From: Fen731 sp964481885
GTDB lineage: Bacteria > Actinomycetota > Humimicrobiia > Humimicrobiales > Humimicrobiaceae
DNA length: 24,894 nt
Direction: 5' to 3'
NCBI GenBank assembly: GCA_964481885.1
Contig: CAYZUS010000032.1
Location: 1 to 24,894, forward strand
Shown: in pieces, positions 1-6,746 of the stretch
Layout: each line of letters starts with the position of its first letter
Numbering within the stretch: position 1 is the stretch's first letter
The notes under the pieces: generated by a model
What the model was told of the DNA's origin: nothing
Database searches by the model: none
What the model saw: the letters and a program-made list of their open reading frames with translations, nothing else
Made by a program: the position numbers and the translations under genes

Positions 1-210
1 TGTAATTTTATAAAAGAATATTGTTTTGCACATCTTATATAATTTTATAAGGCTGTTCCTGCATCTTTTATGTAATTTTATAAAAGAATATTGTTTTGCA
101 CATCTTATATAATTTTATAAGGCTGCTCCTGCATCTTTTATGTAATTTTACGAGGCTATTATTGCATGTTTTACGCAATTTCATACAAGGATATTGCTTT
201 GCATTAAATA
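1..210. repeat. 70-bp tandem repeat built from ~35-bp half-units
   Basis: Bases 1-70 and 71-140 are the same 70-bp unit with a single difference (T at 56, C at 126). Each unit is itself two related half-units, both beginning with TAATTTTATAA and both carrying a TTGCA or CTGCA core followed by ATCTTTTAT or ATCTTAT. From 141 to about 210 two more, degraded half-units follow (TAATTTTACGAGG and CAATTTCATACAAGG). The array lies just 3' of gatA and may continue left of the window. It is too AT-rich and contiguous to be a CRISPR, since no spacers separate the units. Confidence 0.9.
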
Positions 211-238
211 TAACATGACCTTATAGGTGCAACTTTTC

Positions 239-1756
239 TTATTGATATAAATGCATCGGATATTTGTCAAACTTCAGGGCCTTTTCAAGAGTGTAAGCGA
301 CCCTGAAAACATTATCCTCCCTTAATGTGTTGGCTATTATATGAAGGCCTATGGGTAGAGGCGGGGCAGGATTTTCGCCGGATGAGCTGCTGCTTAGCCC
401 GGTGGGGATGGATATCGCCGGCAGCCCTGAAAGATTTACGGGAATAGTACATATATCAGACAGGTACATCTGCAGCGGGTCATCCATTTTTTCACCGATT
501 TTAAATGCAGTTGTGGGCGAAGTCGGCGATATCAGGACATCATATTTTTCAAACGCTTTGGCAAAATCATTATTGATGAGTGTGCGCACTTTCTGCGCCT
601 TTTCATAATAGGCATCATAATATCCGGCAGACAGGCTGTAAGTACCTATCATTATGCGCCTTTTTACCTCAGGGCCAAACCCTTCTGACCTGCTTTTTTT
701 ATACATCTGGCGCAAAGTCTGCGCATCCCTGTTTCTGTAACCGTAGCGAACGCCGTCAAACCGGGACAGGTTTGAGCTGGCTTCCGAGGGTGCAATTATA
801 TAATAAACGCTCAGGGCGTATTCAAGTGAAGGAAGCGACACCTCCTCAATTATTGCTCCGGCGTGCTCGGCCAGTTTGAGCGCATTCTGGACAGCCTCTT
901 TAACCTGGGGTTCTATACCATCAACCATCAGCTCTTTTGGGATGCCTATCCTGATGCCCTTTATGTCATCCTTTAGATGGTCCGTATAATCAATCTGGCC
1001 GCTTTTTATGGAACTTATCGAAGTCGAATCATACTCGTCCCAGCCGCTGATAACGTTAAGAAGCCTTGCGGAGTCTTCGACATCATGTGTAAAAGGGCCT
1101 ATCTGATCAAGAGACGAGGCAAAAGCAATGAGCCCATAGCGCGAAACAAGGCCGTATGTCGGCTTCAGACCGACAACACCGCAAAGTGATGCTGGCTGCC
1201 TTATGGAACCGCCCGTATCCGAACCAATTGAACAGATTGACATGCCCGCAGCAACGGAGGCCGCCGGGCCGCCGCTTGACCCTCCCGGCACGCGGCTCGT
1301 GTCCCAGGGGTTTTTTACGGGACCGAAAAATGAATTCTCGTTTGATGAGCCCATGGCAAATTCATCCATGTTTGCTTTTCCGGTAAGGATATAGTCCTGG
1401 GAGTTTAGCCTCTCGATGACTGTGGCATTATAGACAGGAACGTAATTTGAAAGAATATTGGAGGCACACGTGGTGGTGACTCCCAGTGTACAGATATTGT
1501 CTTTTACTGCAATGGGAATTCCGGTGAAATCATTTATAGGGGCTCCGCTGCTTATTAATTTGTCAATTTCTGCTGCCCGCTCAAGTATGTGCCCGGTATC
1601 ATATCTCAGGAAAGCATGGATCTGTGGTTCCACTTTTTGGATGGCGTCCGTGACGGATTTTGCGATATCGCTGACGCAGATCTGCTTGTTTTTCAAAAGG
1701 CCGTTAAGTGTATGGGCCGGAAGGAAGTTTAAAGAAATGTCATTTTTTTGTATCAT
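239..1756 (-). CDS. gatA: Aspartyl/glutamyl-tRNA amidotransferase subunit A
   Basis: Catalytic subunit of the GatCAB amidotransferase, which converts misacylated Glu-tRNA(Gln) or Asp-tRNA(Asn) to the amide. GatA hydrolyses glutamine and passes ammonia to GatB. The amidase signature is complete: Lys85 in AVKDN, the cis-Ser160 in GGSSGG and the nucleophile Ser184 in DTGGSIRQPAS, with spacing identical to the known K79/S154/S178 triad. At 505 aa it is about 20 residues longer than usual. Part of the excess is a Ser-rich, Pro-rich loop (about 453-468) just before the conserved PIGL segment. It follows gatC by 52 nt. No strong ribosome binding site precedes the ATG, and the start region is duplicated upstream (see the 33-bp repeat). 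gatB is not in the window and would be expected downstream, to the left. Confidence 0.97.
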   Translation of the reverse strand: MIQKNDISLNFLPAHTLNGLLKNKQICVSDIAKSVTDAIQKVEPQIHAFLRYDTGHILERAAEIDKLISSGAPINDFTGIPIAVKDNICTLGVTTTCASNILSNYVPVYNATVIERLNSQDYILTGKANMDEFAMGSSNENSFFGPVKNPWDTSRVPGGSSGGPAASVAAGMSICSIGSDTGGSIRQPASLCGVVGLKPTYGLVSRYGLIAFASSLDQIGPFTHDVEDSARLLNVISGWDEYDSTSISSIKSGQIDYTDHLKDDIKGIRIGIPKELMVDGIEPQVKEAVQNALKLAEHAGAIIEEVSLPSLEYALSVYYIIAPSEASSNLSRFDGVRYGYRNRDAQTLRQMYKKSRSEGFGPEVKRRIMIGTYSLSAGYYDAYYEKAQKVRTLINNDFAKAFEKYDVLISPTSPTTAFKIGEKMDDPLQMYLSDICTIPVNLSGLPAISIPTGLSSSSSGENPAPPLPIGLHIIANTLREDNVFRVAYTLEKALKFDKYPMHLYQ

Positions 1757-1811
1757 GTATATTTAAGTTCTTTCACTATTTTGTATCATATGTTTTTAAG
1801 TTCTTTCTCTA
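1746..1811 (-). repeat. 33-bp direct repeat duplicating the gatC stop / gatA start region
   Basis: Bases 1746-1778 and 1779-1811 are two adjacent copies of a 33-bp unit. On the minus strand each reads TAG, GAAAGAACTTAAA, a short variable stretch, then ATGATACAAAA. The upstream copy starts at the gatC stop codon; the downstream copy contains the real gatA ATG (1754-1756). The upstream ATG opens an 8-codon ORF (1763-1789, MIQNSERT then stop) ending 6 nt before the gatA start. Whether it is translated is unknown, but with no good Shine-Dalgarno for gatA it could act by re-initiation or as a decoy start. Confidence 0.85.
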
Positions 1812-2108
1812 ATCTATTTTAGGGACCAGAAATCCGCCTTTATGCTCCTCAGGGGCGTTAGAAAGAGCATCTTTTGCTGAGAGCTGTTTTTTTACTATAT
1901 CTTCACGCAGGACATTACTTATTTCAAGGGTGTGCGCCGTCGGAGACACCGCAGATGTGTCGGCCTTGCTGATATTTGCAACATGCGCAAGTATCTTGTC
2001 AAGCTGCTCAGTCATTTTATCCGCCTGCTCTTCATTAAATTCAAGCTCTGCAAGTTTTGCAACATGCTTTACATCATCTTTTGATATCATTCTCATTTGG
2101 CCGGCCAC
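1809..2108 (-). CDS. gatC: Aspartyl/glutamyl-tRNA amidotransferase subunit C
   Basis: Small subunit that wraps around GatA and stabilises the GatAB complex. The N-terminal pattern ISKDDVKHVAKLAELEF, the EISNVLREDIV middle and the GGFLVPKI C-terminus are characteristic. Two starts are possible. The GTG at 2108 has an AAGGATAAGG sequence directly upstream, giving 99 aa. The ATG at 2096 gives MRMISKDDV, the length more usual for the family (95 aa), with AAGGGTGG upstream. The GTG was kept because its ribosome binding site is better placed. Followed by gatA on the same strand. Confidence 0.95.
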   Translation of the reverse strand: MAGQMRMISKDDVKHVAKLAELEFNEEQADKMTEQLDKILAHVANISKADTSAVSPTAHTLEISNVLREDIVKKQLSAKDALSNAPEEHKGGFLVPKID

Positions 2109-2506
2109 CCTTATCCTTTTAATAGTTTTTTAGCATCAGTAAATATTTTTTGCAGTCGCCATAAACAATTATTAACCGCCGATTATTAATTTTCAAGCAC
2201 CAAATAATAATTTCAGCCGTAAATTAATCATTTTTTATGAGTGAAATAATTATCATCAAGCTCCAATCAGTAGCTTTTAATTGCCGATAAATCATTTTTC
2301 ATGCGACAGTTAATGTAGTTTAACAAAGATTCTTTACTGAAACAATATAAGCACAATACAAGCACAGTAAATGACAATTCACAGGCAATCTGCGGTCTTA
2401 GGACCAGCAAAAGTATTTTTTACTAAAAATCAAAAAAAGTCGATATATTTATAAATAAATAAATATAAAAATGGTTTACAGGTATTTGTAGCACAAACAT
2501 TAAATA
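2109..2506. other. AT-rich divergent intergenic region
   Basis: About 400 bp separating gatC (minus) from the diguanylate cyclase gene (plus), so it should hold both promoters, but no hexamer pair is good enough to call. It contains degenerate AT-rich repetition (recurring GCCG followed by ATTAAT or ATAAAT blocks near 2178, 2216 and 2282). It also has a short 11-bp repeat in three copies at 2344-2376 (AATATAAGCAC, AATACAAGCAC, AGTAAATGACA). A small hairpin, TGCGGTC-TTAG-GACCAGCA, lies near 2390-2410. No coding sequence was seen. Confidence 0.5.
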
Positions 2507-4132
2507 ATGAGACTGAATGCTTACGCAATTTCATATTTGCTGAGTATAATCGTTGCAGCGTTTTTTGCGTTTATCTTTTTTAAAGAAAAGAATAAAAACA
2601 ACGGTTTTTTGAAGGCACTCCTGCTGCTTGATGGAGCCATATGGATACTTGGAAAATTCCTTGAAATCATGGTTTCTGACACAGGTTTAAAGAGTCTTTT
2701 GGGCAAGATACAATATGTCGGTCTTTCAATGCATCCGGTGGTGGTATTACTGCTGACTCTTGTTGCATGCGGTTACGGAAGGCTGGTTAACAAAAAAACT
2801 GTAATTTTAATAAGCGTGATCCCTTTTGCCTCATTTATCCTGTTTGTTACCAATGATTTGCATCATCTTATGTATAAAAACCAGGTTGTTGATGCAATCG
2901 GACTTTTAAATGTCAGTTCTCTCAGCGATTACGGGACATTGTTATGGATCTCAACAGGGTTTTCATACCTGATAGTCTTTGCATGTTTCATTTTACTGAT
3001 ATATATCCTTATAACGAGATATAGCTTTTTTAAATACCAGGCCATTCTTATAATACTTGGGATATCCATCCAGCTGTTTTTAAGCATTTTTATAATATTT
3101 GCAAAAGATGCTAATGCCAGTCTTGTGCTTAGGCAGATGTCCCCCATCATCATACTGTTCAGCGATATTATATTTGTTGTAGGTTTCAGCTTTTTTAAAG
3201 TGGGTGAAATAATCCCGATAAACTACCGGCACATAATTGAAGACATAAAGGATCCCATAATAGTGCTGGACAATAACAGCAAGATGAATTTTGTCAATAA
3301 TTCTGCAAAGAAATTTTTTGGGATCGACGATAAATATATCGGAAAGCTGTTTGAAAATTACTGGGGAGACTACAAGAACCTGGTACTGGAAGAGGAAAAA
3401 GGCGGAGTTAAAAAGGATATTGAGGTCAATCTCTTAAAAAACAGGATAATCTACGAATTAAATGTGAGCATTCTTGGCAGAAATCCGGGCGCATCATATG
3501 GAAAGGTGCTTCTGTTTAGGGATATAACTGACAGAAAAAATACTGAGGAAAGGATAAAGTATCTAAGCTTTCATGACAGCCTGACGGGGCTTTACAACAG
3601 GGCGTATTTTGATGAAGAACTGCACAGGTTTGATGTGGCAAGGCAGCTGCCATTAAGCGTTATTATCGGTGACGTAAACGGGCTCAAAGTGGTAAATGAC
3701 AGCTTCGGCCATCTCGAAGGAGACAAGCTTCTTGCTGCATCTGCAAAGGTTCTGACTGGCAGCTGCAGAAATGAGGACATGATATCAAGGTGGGGCGGAG
3801 ATGAATTTATGATACTGCTTCCAAAGACAGACGAAGAAAAAGCTTTTGCGGTAATCGACAGGATCCAGCAGAATGCTTTAAAATGCAAAGACAGCAAGAT
3901 ACCGGTAAGCATCGCGCTTGGTACGGCGACCAAAAAAGAAACAGGTGAAGACATAAATGATATTATAAACATGGCCGAAAACCAGATGTACATGCAGAAA
4001 ATAGTGGATAAGAATAATACTTCAAACGAAAGCATGATTAAAAGCGGTGAAGACTTTTACAGGACAGGCGGCATGACTGATGCATCAAAGGAAAAGATGA
4101 AAAAACTGCTTGAATTTCTGTCCGAGCCATGA
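2507..4132 (+). CDS. Membrane diguanylate cyclase (7TM sensor, PAS, GGDEF)
   Basis: Makes the second messenger cyclic di-GMP from two GTP. Residues 1-235 contain about seven hydrophobic helices in the arrangement of the histidine-kinase-type 7TM sensor domain. Residues about 240-345 form a PAS domain (IIEDIKDPIIVLDNN through LLFRDITDRK). Residues about 350-515 are the GGDEF domain. The active-site loop RWGGDEF (430-434 for GGDEF) is intact, the metal-binding Asp389 is present in IIGDVNG, and an inhibitory I-site RNED (421-424) sits exactly five residues upstream, so product feedback inhibition is expected. No EAL domain follows. The ATG has only a weak ribosome binding site, but the first helix begins at once, so a later start is unlikely. 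The input ligand is unknown. It is a candidate c-di-GMP source for the riboswitch near 22.3 kb. Confidence 0.9.
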   Translation: MRLNAYAISYLLSIIVAAFFAFIFFKEKNKNNGFLKALLLLDGAIWILGKFLEIMVSDTGLKSLLGKIQYVGLSMHPVVVLLLTLVACGYGRLVNKKTVILISVIPFASFILFVTNDLHHLMYKNQVVDAIGLLNVSSLSDYGTLLWISTGFSYLIVFACFILLIYILITRYSFFKYQAILIILGISIQLFLSIFIIFAKDANASLVLRQMSPIIILFSDIIFVVGFSFFKVGEIIPINYRHIIEDIKDPIIVLDNNSKMNFVNNSAKKFFGIDDKYIGKLFENYWGDYKNLVLEEEKGGVKKDIEVNLLKNRIIYELNVSILGRNPGASYGKVLLFRDITDRKNTEERIKYLSFHDSLTGLYNRAYFDEELHRFDVARQLPLSVIIGDVNGLKVVNDSFGHLEGDKLLAASAKVLTGSCRNEDMISRWGGDEFMILLPKTDEEKAFAVIDRIQQNALKCKDSKIPVSIALGTATKKETGEDINDIINMAENQMYMQKIVDKNNTSNESMIKSGEDFYRTGGMTDASKEKMKKLLEFLSEP

Positions 4133-4169
4133 TGCCGATGATTATTTGGGTTGTAACTAAAAATAATGA

Positions 4170-4211
4170 AAAATCAAACGGAGAAAACAAAAAATCAAAC
4201 GGAGAAAACAA
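4170..4211. repeat. 21-bp tandem repeat, two copies
   Basis: Bases 4170-4190 and 4191-4211 are identical 21-bp units (AAAATCAAACGGAGAAAACA plus A). It is the first of three unrelated repeat arrays between the diguanylate cyclase and the lipoprotein gene. Confidence 0.85.
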
Positions 4212-4254
4212 ATTAAGTGAGGCTTAATTATAATTCTGATAAAAAGCTCATTAG

Positions 4255-4310
4255 GGCTGGAAACAATAGGCCGGAAGCAATAGGACAGAATCAATAAGCT
4301 GGAATTAATC
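4255..4310. repeat. 14-bp tandem repeat, four degenerate copies
   Basis: Four consecutive 14-bp units: GGCTGGAAACAATA, GGCCGGAAGCAATA, GGACAGAATCAATA and AGCTGGAATTAATC. Its sequence is unrelated to the 21-bp array before it and the 17-bp array after it. Confidence 0.75.
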
Positions 4311-4358
4311 ACTGTTTAATTGTAACAAGAAATACTATATAGTATTAAAAAACCAATG

Positions 4359-4545
4359 ATTTTGGAAAATCAAATATTTTTAGAAATCTGATATTTTGAA
4401 ACATCTGATATTTTGAAACATCTAATATTTTGGAAAATCAAATATTTTGGAAAATCAAATATTTTTAGAAATCTGATATTTTGGAAAATTTAATATTTTG
4501 AAACATCTAATATTTTGAAACATCTAATATTTTGGAAAATCAATT
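4359..4545. repeat. 17-bp tandem repeat, eleven copies
   Basis: Eleven uninterrupted 17-bp units (11 x 17 = 187 bp). They fall into three variants: ATTTTGGAAAATCAAAT, ATTTTTAGAAATCTGAT and ATTTTGAAACATCTAAT. The variants recur in mixed order, which suggests repeated expansion from a few founder units. The array ends 34 bp before the lipoprotein ATG. Any promoter for that gene lies inside or upstream of the array, so copy-number changes would alter promoter-to-gene spacing or leader length. Confidence 0.95.
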
Positions 4546-4579
4546 ATGTCAAACATTATTTATTAAGAAAGAGGGAAAA

Positions 4580-4993
4580 ATGAAGAGAAACAAGCTGCTT
4601 TTAATTGTGGCTCTAAGCGTAGTAATAATTTTAATTGCCCTGCCCACATTCACCGGATGTGGCAAGACTGCGGAATTCTCGGACCCAATCACTGAAAATA
4701 TCCTGATATCGATGAATAAAGGTGATTATGCCGGCTTTTCAAAGGATTTTGACGACACGATGAAGGCTGAGCTAAGTGAAGCAGCTTTTCCTGACTTTTT
4801 AGCTCAGATAAACGGAGTAGTCGGAAACTACATAGAAGGTTCAAAGAAAATAGTTGGTGTTAACATCAGCAATGGTTTGACCACAGCATCATATACTGCA
4901 GATTTTGAAAATGCCGCTGGCACCACCACTGTTGAGGTCACCTTTAAGAAAATAGGTGAGCAAATGAAGGTTGCCGGTATATGGTTTAAATAA
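4580..4993 (+). CDS. Small DUF3887-like lipoprotein
   Basis: Predicted secreted lipoprotein of 137 aa. The N-terminus has a positively charged MKRNK, a hydrophobic helix (6-22) and a lipobox-like FTGC with the acylated Cys at 27. The mature part (DPITENILISMNKGDYAGF, later VEVTFKKIGEQMKVAGIWF) resembles DUF3887, a fold of unknown function common in Gram-positive lipoproteins. The ATG at 4580 is chosen because AAAGAGGG lies at the right distance. A TTG 48 bp upstream is in frame but falls inside the last 17-bp repeat unit and would place a hydrophilic stretch before the signal peptide. Followed by a strong terminator. Confidence 0.75.
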   Translation: MKRNKLLLIVALSVVIILIALPTFTGCGKTAEFSDPITENILISMNKGDYAGFSKDFDDTMKAELSEAAFPDFLAQINGVVGNYIEGSKKIVGVNISNGLTTASYTADFENAAGTTTVEVTFKKIGEQMKVAGIWFK

Positions 4994-5017
4994 TCCGTAA
5001 AGTTTAAGAATACTCAA

Positions 5018-5045
5018 AATGACCCTAAAGAAGTTTAGGGTCATT
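5018..5045. terminator. Bidirectional hairpin terminator
   Basis: A perfect 12-bp inverted repeat, AATGACCCTAAA and TTTAGGGTCATT, with a 4-nt loop (GAAG) between convergent genes. It ends on the last base of the stop codon of the minus-strand PIN-domain gene. No long T tract follows on either strand, but position and symmetry favour termination in both directions. Confidence 0.75.
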
Positions 5046-5524
5046 TACTTATTATTAAAAAACTGCCCGAAGTCTGAAATATGAAAAACATCATATCCAT
5101 TTGCTTTGGCTGCCTTGCAGAGTTTATTGTCTGCTGTAAATAATGGATACTGAAGTTTTATTGATAAAGCTACAAAAGAAGAATCATAGATAGTATTTTT
5201 CAGGATATTTGCTATTTTATATGCTTCTTCATGAAGAGTCTTATTGCTGTTAATTGTAAATATTATGTCATATATTTCAGATAGTATTTTGCTTAATTTA
5301 TCCTGCGGCAGCTTAAGCCTGCAGATAAAAAAATTTAGCAGTTCAAAAACCATCAGGTCAAGGGAAATAATGATTATCCGGTTTTCTTTTACCTGCTGGT
5401 AGAAAAGCATGGCCATTTCAAGGTCATCTTCATTTTCATGGGAATACCATTTTATAATTACGGAGGTGTCAAGAATATACTTGCTCTTTGAACCTTCCTT
5501 TATTAAAAACTCATTTAGTTCCAT
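5045..5524 (-). CDS. PIN-domain toxin, VapC-like ribonuclease
   Basis: Predicted endoribonuclease of a type II toxin-antitoxin pair, 159 aa. The acidic PIN active site is present: Asp19 in YILDTSVIIKWY, Glu61 in MVFELLNF, Asp114 in TIYDSSFVAL and Asp132 in FTADNKL. The ATG (5522-5524) lies inside the 3' end of the antitoxin gene, a 14-nt overlap, so the two are translationally coupled. There is no separate ribosome binding site. The target RNA cannot be inferred. Confidence 0.88.
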   Translation of the reverse strand: MELNEFLIKEGSKSKYILDTSVIIKWYSHENEDDLEMAMLFYQQVKENRIIIISLDLMVFELLNFFICRLKLPQDKLSKILSEIYDIIFTINSNKTLHEEAYKIANILKNTIYDSSFVALSIKLQYPLFTADNKLCKAAKANGYDVFHISDFGQFFNNK

Positions 5525-5822
5525 GTGTCTTGTCGTTTAACGTATCTTCTAATGTTTGCATTCTTTCTTCCCGCATCTTTCTTATTTCTTCCACCACGTC
5601 TATATTCTTTCCTTTAAAGTACCCGCTTATTTCTTCCCTGGTCTTAAGAAGACTTTCCATACCCCTGACTCTTTTTTCATATGCTTCCTGGTCATCAATG
5701 ATTGAAAAATATTCTACAGCAGCATTTATCAGGAACTGGGAACGGTTAACATTACTGATTTTCTTATATTGGTCTATCTTTGACAGAAAAGAATCTGGAA
5801 CAGAAATATTTATTCTTGCCAT
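5511..5822 (-). CDS. Ribbon-helix-helix antitoxin partner of the PIN toxin
   Basis: 103 aa. The N-terminus MARINISVPDSFLSKIDQY followed by NRSQFLINAAVEYF is a typical ribbon-helix-helix DNA-binding domain (about 1-48). The charged, helical C-terminus (EEIRKMREERMQTLEDTL) would bind and block the toxin. The ATG at 5822 was chosen over an in-frame start at 5846 because GGGAG sits 7 nt upstream and the protein then begins at the domain. It is expected to repress its own promoter, which lies about 50 bp upstream. Confidence 0.85.
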   Translation of the reverse strand: MARINISVPDSFLSKIDQYKKISNVNRSQFLINAAVEYFSIIDDQEAYEKRVRGMESLLKTREEISGYFKGKNIDVVEEIRKMREERMQTLEDTLNDKTHGTK

Positions 5823-5871
5823 ATTAATACTCCCAGTTTTTAACAAAAATTTAATTATTCAACAAGTATCA

Positions 5872-5899
5872 ATTATATTACAGATAATATATATGTAAA
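5872..5899 (-). promoter_or_regulatory. Sigma-70-type promoter of the VapBC-like operon
   Basis: On the minus strand, TTTACA (5894-5899) is separated by 16 bp from a perfect TATAAT (5872-5877). The predicted start of transcription is near 5865, giving a leader of roughly 43 nt before the antitoxin ATG. Confidence 0.65.
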
Positions 5900-5955
5900 T
5901 ATTTATGCTAAATTTTATCAATTTATGTGTAAATTTGTGTGTTTAAGGTGTGTAC

Positions 5956-6744
5956 CTAATACATCCTTATGAACTGTATCCTTCCCAGAAGAATCATTAT
6001 CAGGGTCAGGTTATACACGGAATGCAGGAAAATCACGGGGAAAATAGACTTTGTTTTTTCATACATGAAAGCAAGTATCCACCCTATTATCATAATCGGA
6101 AAAAAACTAAACAGGTCAAGATGTGCCGCTGCAAAAATGATGGAGGACAGAAAAATACCAATTACAACTCCAAAATTTTTCCTGAATGCCGGATATAAAA
6201 AGCCGCGAAAGTAGACTTCTTCGCAGAGCGGAGCTATGACGGCAGTCACTACTATGAGAATATTTCCTGAAACATTGCCGCTTCTTACCAGCTCGTCTAT
6301 CTTTGAGGAAGGGGCATCTATTCCGAATACTTTTTGGAGAACAAACACATAGGCAAAACTTACAATAAAGATAAGAATCAGAGATATAAATGTGTACCAT
6401 ATGGTCTTTCCTATGCTGTAATAGCGAAATCCCAGGTCGCGAAAGCCGGAACGCCTCCAGTAAATTGCAAAAAACCATACGACACCCAGCATCAAAAGCA
6501 CCTGTATACCGTAAAATATTGAAAAGGTCAGGTTGTCTATATTTGAAATATTTAAATTTAACAGCTGCTTTCCATTTAAAACAGAAATCAGTTTTGATGT
6601 GCCAAAATAAATCCCTGTAAGAATTGCGACTAAAAAAAGAACAGAAAGAAGACCGTCAAGCCAGCTCCATTTTATATTGGGAGTATCTGAGATATTAGTG
6701 GCATTTGGAGAATGCTTGGATTGGTGTCTGTTTTGGATTGGCAT
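5956..6744 (-). CDS. CPBP family intramembrane metalloprotease (CAAX-like)
   Basis: Multi-pass membrane protein, 262 aa, of the CPBP (Abi/CAAX protease) family. The three signature motifs are present: EEVYFR (Glu175, Glu176, Arg180), the FAAAH histidine (His208) and HSVYN (His241, Asn245). These line the intramembrane active site. About six to eight hydrophobic helices span residues 30-260. The start lies 2 nt after the ligA stop codon with no clear ribosome binding site, so translation probably depends on coupling to ligA. Substrates in bacteria vary (peptide maturation, bacteriocin immunity) and nothing nearby identifies one here. Confidence 0.88.
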   Translation of the reverse strand: MPIQNRHQSKHSPNATNISDTPNIKWSWLDGLLSVLFLVAILTGIYFGTSKLISVLNGKQLLNLNISNIDNLTFSIFYGIQVLLMLGVVWFFAIYWRRSGFRDLGFRYYSIGKTIWYTFISLILIFIVSFAYVFVLQKVFGIDAPSSKIDELVRSGNVSGNILIVVTAVIAPLCEEVYFRGFLYPAFRKNFGVVIGIFLSSIIFAAAHLDLFSFFPIMIIGWILAFMYEKTKSIFPVIFLHSVYNLTLIMILLGRIQFIRMY

Positions 6745-6746
6745 CT

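Noticed and set aside
1..210. CRISPR array
   Set aside because: The units are contiguous and AT-rich with no unique spacers, and no cas genes are present.
2369..2425. A c-di-GMP-I (GEMM)-like leader before the diguanylate cyclase: CACAGGCAA, a hairpin, then AGCAAAAG
   Set aside because: The resemblance covers only a few short words. The second GEMM helix with its tetraloop receptor is missing, so it was not called.
3592..4035. 147-aa minus-strand ORF inside the GGDEF gene
   Set aside because: It lies opposite an unmistakable GGDEF domain and has a low-complexity composition.
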